Assembly: GCA_015655255.1 (NCBI GenBank)
Contig: JAATFJ010000044.1
Coordinates: 1 to 6,489, forward strand
Length of the DNA stretch: 6,489 nt
Direction of reading: 5' to 3'
Origin: Actinomycetales bacterium
GTDB lineage: Bacteria > Actinomycetota > Actinomycetes > Actinomycetales > Microbacteriaceae
This document shows positions 1 through 6,006 of this stretch, piece by piece; within the stretch, counting starts at the first letter, position 1, and the number at the start of each line of letters is the position of its first letter. The notes under the pieces are model-generated. The model had not been told where the DNA came from, ran no database searches, and saw only the letters and a list, made by a program, of their open reading frames with translations. The translations under genes and the position numbers were made by a program.

Positions 1-117
1 CACCACGTCAACGACGTGACACCCAGCACCGAGAACTACACCACCCCAGGGGACGTCACGGCTAGATCAAGACACCATCCACTCCTTATGGCCTATAACC
101 CTCCGCTTCCGGCGTGA
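1..117 (+). other. Possible 3' end or remnant of an upstream coding region
   Basis: The frame starting at base 1 is open to a TGA at 115-117. In the first 60 bases, 18 of 20 codons in this frame end in G or C, as in the real genes of the window. After base 60 that bias disappears although the frame stays open. The piece reads HHVNDVTPSTENYTTPGDVT and then becomes unlike the rest. This fits the tail of an upstream gene or a decayed fragment, with the true end blurred by a small insertion or deletion; another frame stops at a TAG at 63-65. I do not recognise the protein. The stretch is short, so chance is a real alternative. Confidence 0.2.
69..99 (+). promoter_or_regulatory. Candidate sigma-70-type promoter for the transporter operon
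   Basis: TATAAC at 94-99 matches the -10 consensus at five of six positions. It is the best such hexamer I found in the upstream region. AAGACA at 69-74 matches the -35 consensus TTGACA at four of six positions, with a rather long 19-base spacer. Transcription would begin near 105-107 and give a leader of about 190 bases before the binding-protein gene. This rests on motif matching alone. Weaker alternatives such as TAGATT at 206-211 exist. Confidence 0.35.
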
Positions 118-127
118 GGCCGTTGCA

Positions 128-151
128 ATGATACGAACATGTTTCGCGTAG
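128..151 (+). CDS. Possible seven-residue leader peptide (uORF)
   Basis: ATG at 128 opens a frame reading MIRTCFA and stopping at TAG 149-151. A GAGG at 116-119 lies eight bases upstream and could serve as its ribosome site. Several codons (ATA, CGA, ACA, TGT) are unlike those favoured in the main genes. That could mean a slowly translated leader peptide or simply non-coding DNA. Its stop codon falls inside the first arm of the inverted repeat at 148-154/173-179, which is the geometry expected for translation-coupled control of leader folding. A frame this short arises easily by chance. Confidence 0.2.
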   Translation: MIRTCFA

Positions 152-208
152 GGAAAGAAGTTGTTTCCAGACTCCCTACCCACGGGTTCTGCGTGTTTTG
201 AGGGGTAG
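148..208 (+). promoter_or_regulatory. Leader segment with mutually exclusive inverted repeats
   Basis: GTAGGGA at 148-154 is the exact reverse complement of TCCCTAC at 173-179. CTACCC at 176-181, which shares bases with the second arm, is the exact reverse complement of GGGTAG at 203-208. Inside the first pair, GGAAA at 152-156 matches TTTCC at 164-168, and ACCC at 178-181 faces GGGT at 184-187. These helices cannot all form at once, so an RNA from here could switch between folds. No known riboswitch class is recognised. The pairings are visible in the sequence, but regulation is inference. Confidence 0.25.
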
Positions 209-217
209 ATTCTCTTT

Positions 218-235
218 TGCCGGATCGTTCCGGCA
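218..235. promoter_or_regulatory. Perfect 7+7 inverted repeat upstream of the binding-protein gene
   Basis: TGCCGGA (218-224), spacer TCGT, TCCGGCA (229-235). The arms are perfectly complementary. As DNA this is a plausible operator for a dimeric repressor about 60 bases before the start codon. As RNA it is a GC-rich hairpin with a four-base loop, preceded by TTTT and followed by only TTTG, so it is a weak terminator or attenuator at best. No regulator gene of an obvious DNA-binding family lies in the window to pair with it. Confidence 0.35.
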
Positions 236-278
236 TTTGTACATGCGTCGTCAATGGATGCGGCAGCGTGCTGCAACC

Positions 279-288
279 GAGGAGAGGA
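279..288 (+). promoter_or_regulatory. Ribosome binding site deciding the start at 296
   Basis: GAGGAGAGGA is a strong purine-rich Shine-Dalgarno sequence. It ends seven bases before ATG 296 and lies inside the coding stretch that a start at ATG 254 would need. It therefore supports 296 as the start. An ATG at 291 overlaps it in another frame but stops after two codons (ATG AGA TGA). Confidence 0.8.
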
Positions 289-295
289 ATATGAG

Positions 296-1906
296 ATGAG
301 GAAAGCTTTCGCAGTGATCGCGTCGGCCGCAGTCCTGGCCGCGGCTCTCACATCGTGCTCGTCGAACGGCGACGAAGCATCTCCCACACCGAGTTCTTCA
401 GACTCCGATACAACGGGGTTCGCGGCGGAGAGCGATGCGAGCGCGCCCTCAGGGGGAGTCCTGACCGTGGCGATGCCGACGGACTCCACAGAGGCCAACG
501 GCTACGACCCCGCGACAGCGGATCGCTCCCGTACCTGGACCATGCTGTCGCTTGTCTACGAGACGCTCACGACCGTCGATGAGAACTTCGAGCCCCAGGC
601 CGGCTTGGCAGCGAGCTGGGAGCAGACCAGCGATACTGAGTACGTTTTCCAGCTGCGCGACGATGCGGTCTTCTCCAACGGGCGCGCGGTGACCGCGGAA
701 GACGTGGCGGGAAGCCTCAACAGGATGCGTGCTGCGGGAGGGAGCTGGGCCAGCCAGCTCTCGTCGGTCACCGCGGTGACCGCGACCGGGGAGCACGAGG
801 TCACGATCACGCTTTCGACCGCGTACACCCCGCTGCTCTCCGCTCTCGCGCATCCGGATACGGGGATACTCCCGATGGAGGAGCTCGAGGCCGGAACTTT
901 CGATCCGACGACCGAGATGCTCGGATCCGGCCCGCTCGTCCTCGCCGAGCACGTGCAGGATCAGGGATGGACCTTCGACATCAACGAGGAGAATCCTCTC
1001 GCCGACGAACTCGGATTCAGCGAGCTCGACATACAGATCCTCCCCGACGAGGCGACGAGGATCGCTGCTTTGAGAGACGGCAGCGTCGACTTCGCGCTTC
1101 TCGACGACGCCGATTCCCTCACCCAGCTGAGCGATGAGGAAGACGTGGCCACGATCGCGCAGGCCAACTCCGATTTCACCTTCCTCATGCTCAATGCCAA
1201 GGACGAGAGTCGTGTGACCGCGGATGCGGACATACGCCAGGCGATCAATGCGGCGGTCGATCGACAGCAGATCATCGACGTGGCGCTCGGGGGCTACGGT
1301 GTCGTCACCGGTGTGACACCGGCGATACTCCCCGGCTCCTGTTCCGCGGAGGACTCCCTCACCCTCGATATGACCGACGAGGAGATCACCGAGGCGCTCG
1401 ACGGGCTGGAACTCGACCTGCTCGTGCGGACGAGCGTTCCCTCCGAGGTGACGACGGGACAGGTCATCCAGCAGCAGCTCAGCGCCTACGGCGCCGTGGT
1501 GAATCTCGAGCAGGTCGACTCCGGGACGTTCACGGAGCGCGTCTATCGCACCGATCCGTCCTCCTTCGACATCGGCCTCGCTTCGTATGCGGGCTATGTG
1601 GATCCCTCGTCCGTGACGACGTGGTGGGACATCGCGGGCTCGAAGATCGCCGACAACTACGCGATCGACGACCTGGATATCGACGAACTGATCCAGACGG
1701 CCCAGACGCTGGAGAACGGGGACGAACGCACGGAGACGTTCGAGAGCCTCTGCGCCGCGGTCAACGAGCAGTCGATGATGGTGCCGCTGACCTCGAGAAC
1801 GTCGTTCTTCGCGTATCGAACCGACCAGCTGAGCCCCACGGTGAAGGCGGCGGACGGCTTCGGGAACGTTCTGCAGAACATCGTTGAGTTCCGGGCAGCG
1901 CAGTAA
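296..1906 (+). CDS. ABC transporter solute-binding lipoprotein, SBP_bac_5 (DppA/OppA) family
   Basis: This is a 536-residue extracytoplasmic binding protein that captures a peptide-like or related solute and delivers it to the permeases. Residues 1-20 form a signal peptide (MRK, then a hydrophobic Ala/Val/Leu core). The lipobox is LTSC, with Cys21 as the lipid-anchored residue. A Ser/Thr/Asp-rich linker spans about 22-52. Family landmarks follow: YETLTTVDENFEPQAGLAASW at about 88-108, the VFQLRDDAVFSNGRAVTAEDV block at 117-137, and ADIRQAINAAVDRQQI at about 311-326. Length is normal for the family. ATG 296 is chosen because of the Shine-Dalgarno sequence just upstream and because a start at 254 would place 14 charged or odd residues before the signal peptide. 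The gene leads the operon. The family also binds nickel chelates, opines and oligosaccharides, so the substrate is open. Confidence 0.93.
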   Translation: MRKAFAVIASAAVLAAALTSCSSNGDEASPTPSSSDSDTTGFAAESDASAPSGGVLTVAMPTDSTEANGYDPATADRSRTWTMLSLVYETLTTVDENFEPQAGLAASWEQTSDTEYVFQLRDDAVFSNGRAVTAEDVAGSLNRMRAAGGSWASQLSSVTAVTATGEHEVTITLSTAYTPLLSALAHPDTGILPMEELEAGTFDPTTEMLGSGPLVLAEHVQDQGWTFDINEENPLADELGFSELDIQILPDEATRIAALRDGSVDFALLDDADSLTQLSDEEDVATIAQANSDFTFLMLNAKDESRVTADADIRQAINAAVDRQQIIDVALGGYGVVTGVTPAILPGSCSAEDSLTLDMTDEEITEALDGLELDLLVRTSVPSEVTTGQVIQQQLSAYGAVVNLEQVDSGTFTERVYRTDPSSFDIGLASYAGYVDPSSVTTWWDIAGSKIADNYAIDDLDIDELIQTAQTLENGDERTETFESLCAAVNEQSMMVPLTSRTSFFAYRTDQLSPTVKAADGFGNVLQNIVEFRAAQ

Positions 1907-1916
1907 GAGCGGGAAC

Positions 1917-2876
1917 ATGCAGACATGGATGTGGATCGCGCGACGAGTCGCGGCGGCGGCGGTGGCGCTCCTCGGCGTCTCCGTGCTGATCTTCGCAGCG
2001 GCGCGAGTGCTTCCGGGCGACTTCGTCGACATCGTCGCGGGCCCTCTCGCCTCCGACGAGCTGAAGCAGGAGACGGCGCGCGAACTCGGCCTCGACAAGG
2101 ACCTCTTCACGCAGTACATCACCTGGATCACGGGTGCTCTGCGGGGCGACCTCGGGAGCTCCTACGTGACGGGAAGTCCGATCCGTGATGAGATTGCGGC
2201 ACGTCTGCCGACGACCGCCCTCATCGCGGTCCTCACTCTCTTCATCACCCTTGTCCTCGGACTTCCCATCGGATTCGCGGCAGCGCGAGCGAGGAGTCGT
2301 GTCGCGCGCGGCGCGGCGCGGCTCCTCTCCGCTCTCGGCATCAGCCTTCCTGTCTTCGTGCTGGGAGCGGTCGTCGTCTACGCCGTATCGGTATGGGGGA
2401 ACGGAATCGTGACGATCGCGGACTCCCAGGACGGTCTGCCCTCTCCGGGAAAGGTCATCCTCGCTGCGGGCGTGCTGTCCGTCACCTGCGTGACGCTGGT
2501 GGCGCGCGCGACGAGGGATGCCGTGCTCAATGCCCGCGTCGAGCCCTACATCGCTGCGGCGCAGGCGAGGGGGGAGAGCTCTTCCTTCATCGTGCGTCAC
2601 CACATCCTTCGGAACATCTCCATTCCGGTGCTCACGGTGGCCTCGGTGATCCTGGCCGATCTCCTGGGCGGAACGATCATCGTGGAGAACATCTTGAACA
2701 TCCAGGGCTTGGGCAGCTATCTCGTCTCCGCCCTCGACCGTCGGGACTATCTCGTCATCCAGGCCGGAGTCCTGCTCGCCGGTGCCGTCTTCGTCTTCGC
2801 GAGCTTCGTCGTCGACATCCTCTCCGGATACCTCGATCCGCGGCTGCGGAGCCGCATTCAGGGGGCGAAGTCGTGA
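1917..2876 (+). CDS. ABC transporter permease, DppB/OppB/NikB family
   Basis: This 319-residue inner-membrane protein is one half of the translocation channel. Hydrophobic segments lie at about 11-29, 101-123, 136-158, 178-197, 234-258 and 281-303, giving the usual six. The long loop after the first segment carries the family pattern RVLPGD and LGLDKDLFTQYITWITGALRGDLG. The cytoplasmic EAA loop, which docks on the ATPase, is YIAAAQARGESSSFIVRHHI at 211-230. The C-terminal IVENILNIQGLGSYL and RRDYLVIQ blocks are also typical. ATG 1917 gives the standard N-terminus with only a weak GGGA upstream. TTG 1884 would overlap the binding-protein gene by 23 bases and add 11 residues, and ATG 1926 is also possible. 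The gene starts 10 bases after the binding-protein gene and ends in a GTGA overlap with the next permease. Confidence 0.93.
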   Translation: MQTWMWIARRVAAAAVALLGVSVLIFAAARVLPGDFVDIVAGPLASDELKQETARELGLDKDLFTQYITWITGALRGDLGSSYVTGSPIRDEIAARLPTTALIAVLTLFITLVLGLPIGFAAARARSRVARGAARLLSALGISLPVFVLGAVVVYAVSVWGNGIVTIADSQDGLPSPGKVILAAGVLSVTCVTLVARATRDAVLNARVEPYIAAAQARGESSSFIVRHHILRNISIPVLTVASVILADLLGGTIIVENILNIQGLGSYLVSALDRRDYLVIQAGVLLAGAVFVFASFVVDILSGYLDPRLRSRIQGAKS

Positions 2877-3718
2877 AGAAGACCGCTGCCGCGCTGCGCC
2901 GGATATGGCGTGCCAACCGGCTGGAGAGCGTCGCCTCCCTCGTCCTCCTCGTACTGGTGGTGGCGAGCGTGCTCTCCAAAGCCTGGTCCGTCGGGGGAGA
3001 TCCTGAGCAGATCGTCGGTTCGCGGCTGAGCCCGCCGAGCGCGGAATGGCCGCTCGGCACGGACAGCCTGGGCAGATCGCTGCTCGCGCGTCTCCTCGAC
3101 GGGATCGGGACGAGCTTCACGCTCTCGGTCGTCGCCGTCCTGCTCGCGGGGGCGCTCGGCACGGTTCTCGGGGTCGCCGCCGGTTACGCTGGACGCCTCT
3201 TCGGCGAGGTCGTCATGCGGATCGTGGACATCATGTACGCCTTCCCCGCACTCGTGCTCGCCATCCTCGTCGCTGCACTGCTGGGGCCGGGAACGCCCGC
3301 GACGATCGCGAGCATCGTCCTCGTGACGGTCCCTCTCATGACGCGCATGGTGCGCGTCGCGACCATGGCCGTCGTCGGTAGGGACTTCGTCGTGACGGCC
3401 CGCGTGAGCGGCGTCACGACGACCACGATCGTTCTGCGCCATATCGTTCCCAACATCGCGGGCACTATAGCGGTGCAGCTCAGCTACGCGCTCTCCGTGG
3501 CGATCCTCGTCGAGGGCAGCCTCAGCTTCCTGGGCCATGGGGTGCAGCTGCCGGCCTCGTCTCTCGGCACGCTCGTGGAGGAGGGCACCGTGTACCTGTC
3601 GACCATGCCCCTTCTGCTCTTCGCACCTGGACTCGTGCTCGTGCTCGTCATCCTCTGCATCAACATCATTGGCGATGGCCTGCGCGACCGTTTCGAACCG
3701 AGGGTGGGAGTGCGATGA
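2873..3718 (+). CDS. ABC transporter permease, DppC/OppC/NikC family
   Basis: This 281-residue inner-membrane protein is the second half of the importer channel. The GTG start at 2873 overlaps the previous TGA (GTGA, 2873-2876). It is preceded by a GGGGGCGAAG purine run and gives the expected short basic N-terminus. The family motif WPLGTDSLGRSLLARLLDG lies at 59-77 after the first membrane segment (about 17-37). Further hydrophobic segments lie near 82-105, 117-138, 140-158, 196-215 and 243-266. The EAA loop is DFVVTARVSGVTTTTIVLRH at 171-190, followed by IVPN. The C-terminus shows SLSFLGHGVQLP and GDGLRDRFEPR, as expected. The reading frame is open well upstream of 2873, but that part shadows the first permease. 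The gene ends in an ATGA overlap with the ATPase gene, so translation is probably coupled. Confidence 0.93.
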   Translation: MKKTAAALRRIWRANRLESVASLVLLVLVVASVLSKAWSVGGDPEQIVGSRLSPPSAEWPLGTDSLGRSLLARLLDGIGTSFTLSVVAVLLAGALGTVLGVAAGYAGRLFGEVVMRIVDIMYAFPALVLAILVAALLGPGTPATIASIVLVTVPLMTRMVRVATMAVVGRDFVVTARVSGVTTTTIVLRHIVPNIAGTIAVQLSYALSVAILVEGSLSFLGHGVQLPASSLGTLVEEGTVYLSTMPLLLFAPGLVLVLVILCINIIGDGLRDRFEPRVGVR

Positions 3719-4541
3719 CCGTGATGGATGAAATGCAGGAGCCGATCATTCTGGCCGAGCGGTTGGAGATCGACTACACCTCGCAGTCGGGTACCGTCCA
3801 CGCCCTGCGCGGAGTCGATCTCTTCGTGGAGCCCGGAGAACGGATCGGTCTGGTCGGTGGCTCCGGCTCAGGGAAATCAACGCTCGGTCTCGCCATCGGC
3901 GGTCTCCTCCCCGAGAACGCGCGCTGCGTCGGCGGTTCCCTCAGCGTGGCAGGGATCGGCGCGCTGGACGCATCGGCGGCGGCGGTCAGGACGCTGCGGA
4001 GGAAGACGCTGGGATTCATCCCGCAGAACCCGATCGGCTCGCTCGATCCGACGATGCGCATAGGCGCTCAGCTCCGCTTCGCCACGGGGCTGAGGCGCCG
4101 TGACCGGGTGCCGTTGGCCGGGATGCTCGACGACGTGAGGATCCGGGAACCGGAAAGGGTGCTCTCCCTCTATCCGCACGAGATCTCCGGCGGGATGGCT
4201 CAGCGCGTGGCGATCGCGATGGTTCTCGCCGACAGCCTCGTGTTCTCATCGCCGATGAGCCCACCGCCGCCTTGGACAGCCTCGTGCGCAGCGAGATCCT
4301 CGAACTCGTCTTCGGCAGGGCTGCGGAACTCGGCACGGCCGTCGTCTTGCTGAGCCACGATCTCCGCGCCGTCTCGCGATGGTGCGCGCGCGTCGCCGTG
4401 ATGCACCACGGCGAGGTCGTCGAGACCGGATCGGCGGACCGAGTCCTCTCGCATCCGCAGCATCCCTACACGCGTTCTCTCGTCTCCGCCGATCTGCGGC
4501 TCGGGGACTTGTCCGGTTCCGACGAGATCACGGAGGGATGA
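3715..4541 (+). pseudogene. ABC transporter ATPase, DppD/OppD/NikD family, broken by a one-base frameshift
   Basis: This would be one of the two cytoplasmic ATPases powering the importer. It starts at ATG 3715 (ATGA overlap); ATG 3724 is a possible alternative. Intact parts are Walker A GGSGSGKST at 48-56, Q-loop Gln104 in GFIPQNP, and the signature YPHEISGGMAQRV at 153-165. After Phe177 (codon 4243-4245) the frame is lost: as read, the product runs on in a Ser/Pro-rich shadow frame to TGA 4351-4353. The frame beginning at 4248 instead gives IADEPTAALDSLVRSEIL (Walker B with Asp 4254-4256 and Glu 4257-4259, then the D-loop). It continues with VVLLSHDLRAVS (H-loop His 4356-4358), HPYTRSL and a normal TGA at 4539-4541. 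Restoring one C (TTC CTC ATC) gives VFLIADEP and a 275-residue protein. The usual slippery heptamer for programmed frameshifting is absent. The lesion may be real or a sequencing error. Confidence 0.88.
4532..4537 (+). promoter_or_regulatory. Ribosome binding site for the second ATPase gene
   Basis: GGAGGG lies within the last codons of the first ATPase gene, eight bases before ATG 4546. The second ATPase can therefore start translation by itself, even though ribosomes on the frameshifted first gene would stop about 190 bases earlier. Confidence 0.7.
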
Positions 4542-4545
4542 GCCG

Positions 4546-5298
4546 ATGACATCGGTGCTCGAAATGACGAACGTCGCGGTGTCGTTCCGCGGTCGCGGAA
4601 GAGGCGAACGCTGGGTCCGGGCCGTCTCGGGGGTCTCCTTCGCCGTCGCGCCGGGGGAGACGCTCGGGATCGTCGGTGAATCGGGTTCAGGAAAATCGAC
4701 GACCGCATCGGTCGCTCTGGCGCTGCGACGCCCCGACGAGGGCAGCGTGCTCTTCCAGGGGAGGCCCTTCCCGCGGAAGCATCGGGCGCGCGCCGGACGG
4801 ATACAGGCGGTTCTTCAGCACCCGCAGTGGTCGCTCGATCCGAGGATGCGCGTGGGCGCCTCCATCGCGGAATCCCTTCAAGTCACCGCCGGCGGAAGGG
4901 CCAGCGCCCATCGCGACCGGATCGCGGAAGCCATGGAGTCCGTGCGACTCGATCCGGGGCTGAGCGAACGCTTCCCGCACGAGCTCTCCGGCGGTCAGCA
5001 GCAGCGGGTGGCGATCGCACGTGCGCTCATCACCGACCCGGATTTCATCGTCTTCGACGAGGCGGTCAGCGCGCTCGACGTCTCGGTGCAGAGGCAGGTA
5101 CTCGATCTCGTGCGTCGCCTCCAAGCGGAGAAGGGGTTCGCGGCGCTCTTCATCTAGCACGACCTGGCCGCCGTCCGTCGGGTTGCGGACCGGGTCGCCG
5201 TCATGCGTCTGGGGGAGATCGTCGAACTCGCCGAGACGCAGCGTTTCTTCGAGCACCAGGAGCATCCGTATTCGCGGATGCTCCTGGACGCGCTCTGA
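4546..5298 (+). pseudogene. ABC transporter ATPase, DppF/OppF/NikE family, interrupted by an in-frame TAG
   Basis: This is the partner ATPase of the importer. Seen intact are Walker A GESGSGKST at 44-52, Gln91 in VLQHPQWSLDPR (Q-loop), the signature PHELSGGQQQRVAIARAL at 144-161, and Walker B FIVFDEAVSALDVSVQ (Asp171, Glu172), where DEAVSALDVSVQ is typical of the DppF/OppF branch. Codon 204 (5155-5157) is TAG, where the family has serine or threonine before the H-loop histidine. The same frame then reads HDLAAVRRVADRVAVMRLG and HPYSRMLLDAL to a TGA at 5296-5298, followed directly by TAG. A TCG to TAG change explains the break. The 203-residue product as read lacks the H-loop and the rest of the C-terminus; the repaired protein is 250 residues. 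Both ATPases are short, lacking the extended Cys-containing tail of many OppD/OppF proteins, and so resemble NikD/NikE in length. Confidence 0.88.
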
Positions 5299-5319
5299 TA
5301 GGCGTGCGCCCGAGGAAGA

Positions 5320-5336
5320 CCCCGTGGCTGTCGGGG
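5320..5336 (+). other. Small GC-rich hairpin between the ATPase and PaiB-like genes
   Basis: CCCCG (5320-5324), a seven-base loop and CGGGG (5332-5336) form a short perfect stem in the 69-base gap. There is no T run after it, so it does not look like an intrinsic terminator. It could tune downstream expression or be chance in GC-rich DNA. Confidence 0.2.
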
Positions 5337-5367
5337 CGGATCGACGGAGGAAAGAACGGAATGAACG

Positions 5368-6006
5368 ATGTTTGAGTTTGCTCGCTATGCGGCGCCGACG
5401 GAGGCCGCGAAGGTGGATCTCGTGGAACGTAACCCGTTCGCGATCCTCGTGTGCCAGTCCGAGGGCGGCGCGATCGAGGCGACGCACATACCCGTCGTGT
5501 TCCCCGCGCGTCCGGAGGAGCTCGCCGGTGCCCACATGATCGGTCACATGGCCCGCGTGAACCCGGAATGGAAGTCCCTGGTATCGGTGCGGAAGGCGTT
5601 GCTCGTGTTCTCCGGGCCGTCAGGGTACGTGTCGCCGCGCACATATCAGGTGCCCCGGATGGTGCCCACCTGGGACTACGCCGCCGTGCACGCGGAGGTG
5701 GACGTCGACGTCGTGCTCGATGACGCGGAGAACCTCGGGATCGTGCGCGACACGGTGGAACGTCTGGAGGAGCTCACGGGAGATCCCTGGGACATGACGG
5801 AGTCGTTGGAGGTCTTCCGACGGATCATCGGCGGAGTGGTGGGATTCCGTTTCACGGTCACGTCGGTCGCCGCCGTCTTCAAGCTCAGCCAGAACATGCC
5901 GGAAGTCATCTGGCGGCGCGTACATGACGAGGCGGCGCGGCGCGATACGGCGAATTCCCCTTTGGCGGAGCTGATGGAACTCACGGGGTGGAAGGAAGAA
6001 CGATGA
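5368..6006 (+). CDS. PaiB-family FMN-binding protein (FMN_bind_2; annotated as negative transcriptional regulator)
   Basis: This 212-residue protein has the normal length for the family and a clear series of family blocks: RNPFAILV (21-28), ATHIPVVF (38-45), GHMARVNPEWK (59-69), VFSGPSGYVSPRTY (80-93), VPTWDYAAVH (99-108), GVVGFRFTVTSV (156-167) and FKLSQN (171-176). The family has a flavin-reductase-like split-barrel fold and binds FMN. Bacillus subtilis PaiB is reported to act as a repressor, but no helix-turn-helix is visible here, and an enzymatic or sensor role is equally possible. ATG 5368 gives the standard N-terminus. The best Shine-Dalgarno (GGAGG at 5346-5350) sits 17 bases upstream, unusually far, while ATG 5361 fits it better but stops after four residues. 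The gene follows the ATPase by 69 bases and overlaps the next gene by ATGA, so it probably belongs to the same unit. Confidence 0.9.
   Translation: MFEFARYAAPTEAAKVDLVERNPFAILVCQSEGGAIEATHIPVVFPARPEELAGAHMIGHMARVNPEWKSLVSVRKALLVFSGPSGYVSPRTYQVPRMVPTWDYAAVHAEVDVDVVLDDAENLGIVRDTVERLEELTGDPWDMTESLEVFRRIIGGVVGFRFTVTSVAAVFKLSQNMPEVIWRRVHDEAARRDTANSPLAELMELTGWKEER

Noticed and set aside
254..295. Earlier ATG start for the binding protein
   Set aside because: It would put MDAAACCNRGEEYE before the signal peptide and place the strong Shine-Dalgarno sequence inside the gene.
67..498. Minus-strand open frame covering the upstream region
   Set aside because: It runs through the start of the binding-protein gene, has no recognisable protein features and would occupy the operon's regulatory region.
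449..2131. Very long open frame on the minus strand (560 codons) opposite the binding-protein gene
   Set aside because: Its Arg/His-rich composition shows no family resemblance and it is exactly antisense to a well-supported lipoprotein gene. Long antisense frames are expected in GC-rich coding DNA.
2393..2872. N-terminal extension of the second permease to 441 residues
   Set aside because: The extra 160 residues are a Gly/Arg/His-rich shadow of the first permease. The permease family begins at GTG 2873.
2858..3538. Minus-strand open frame of 226 codons opposite the second permease
   Set aside because: Asp/Glu/Arg/His-rich shadow composition with no motif, and it is antisense to a confident gene.
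4240..4250. Programmed ribosomal frameshift in the first ATPase
   Set aside because: A -1 step after TTC would restore the frame, but there is no X XXY YYZ slippery heptamer, and this transporter family is not known for recoding at this point.
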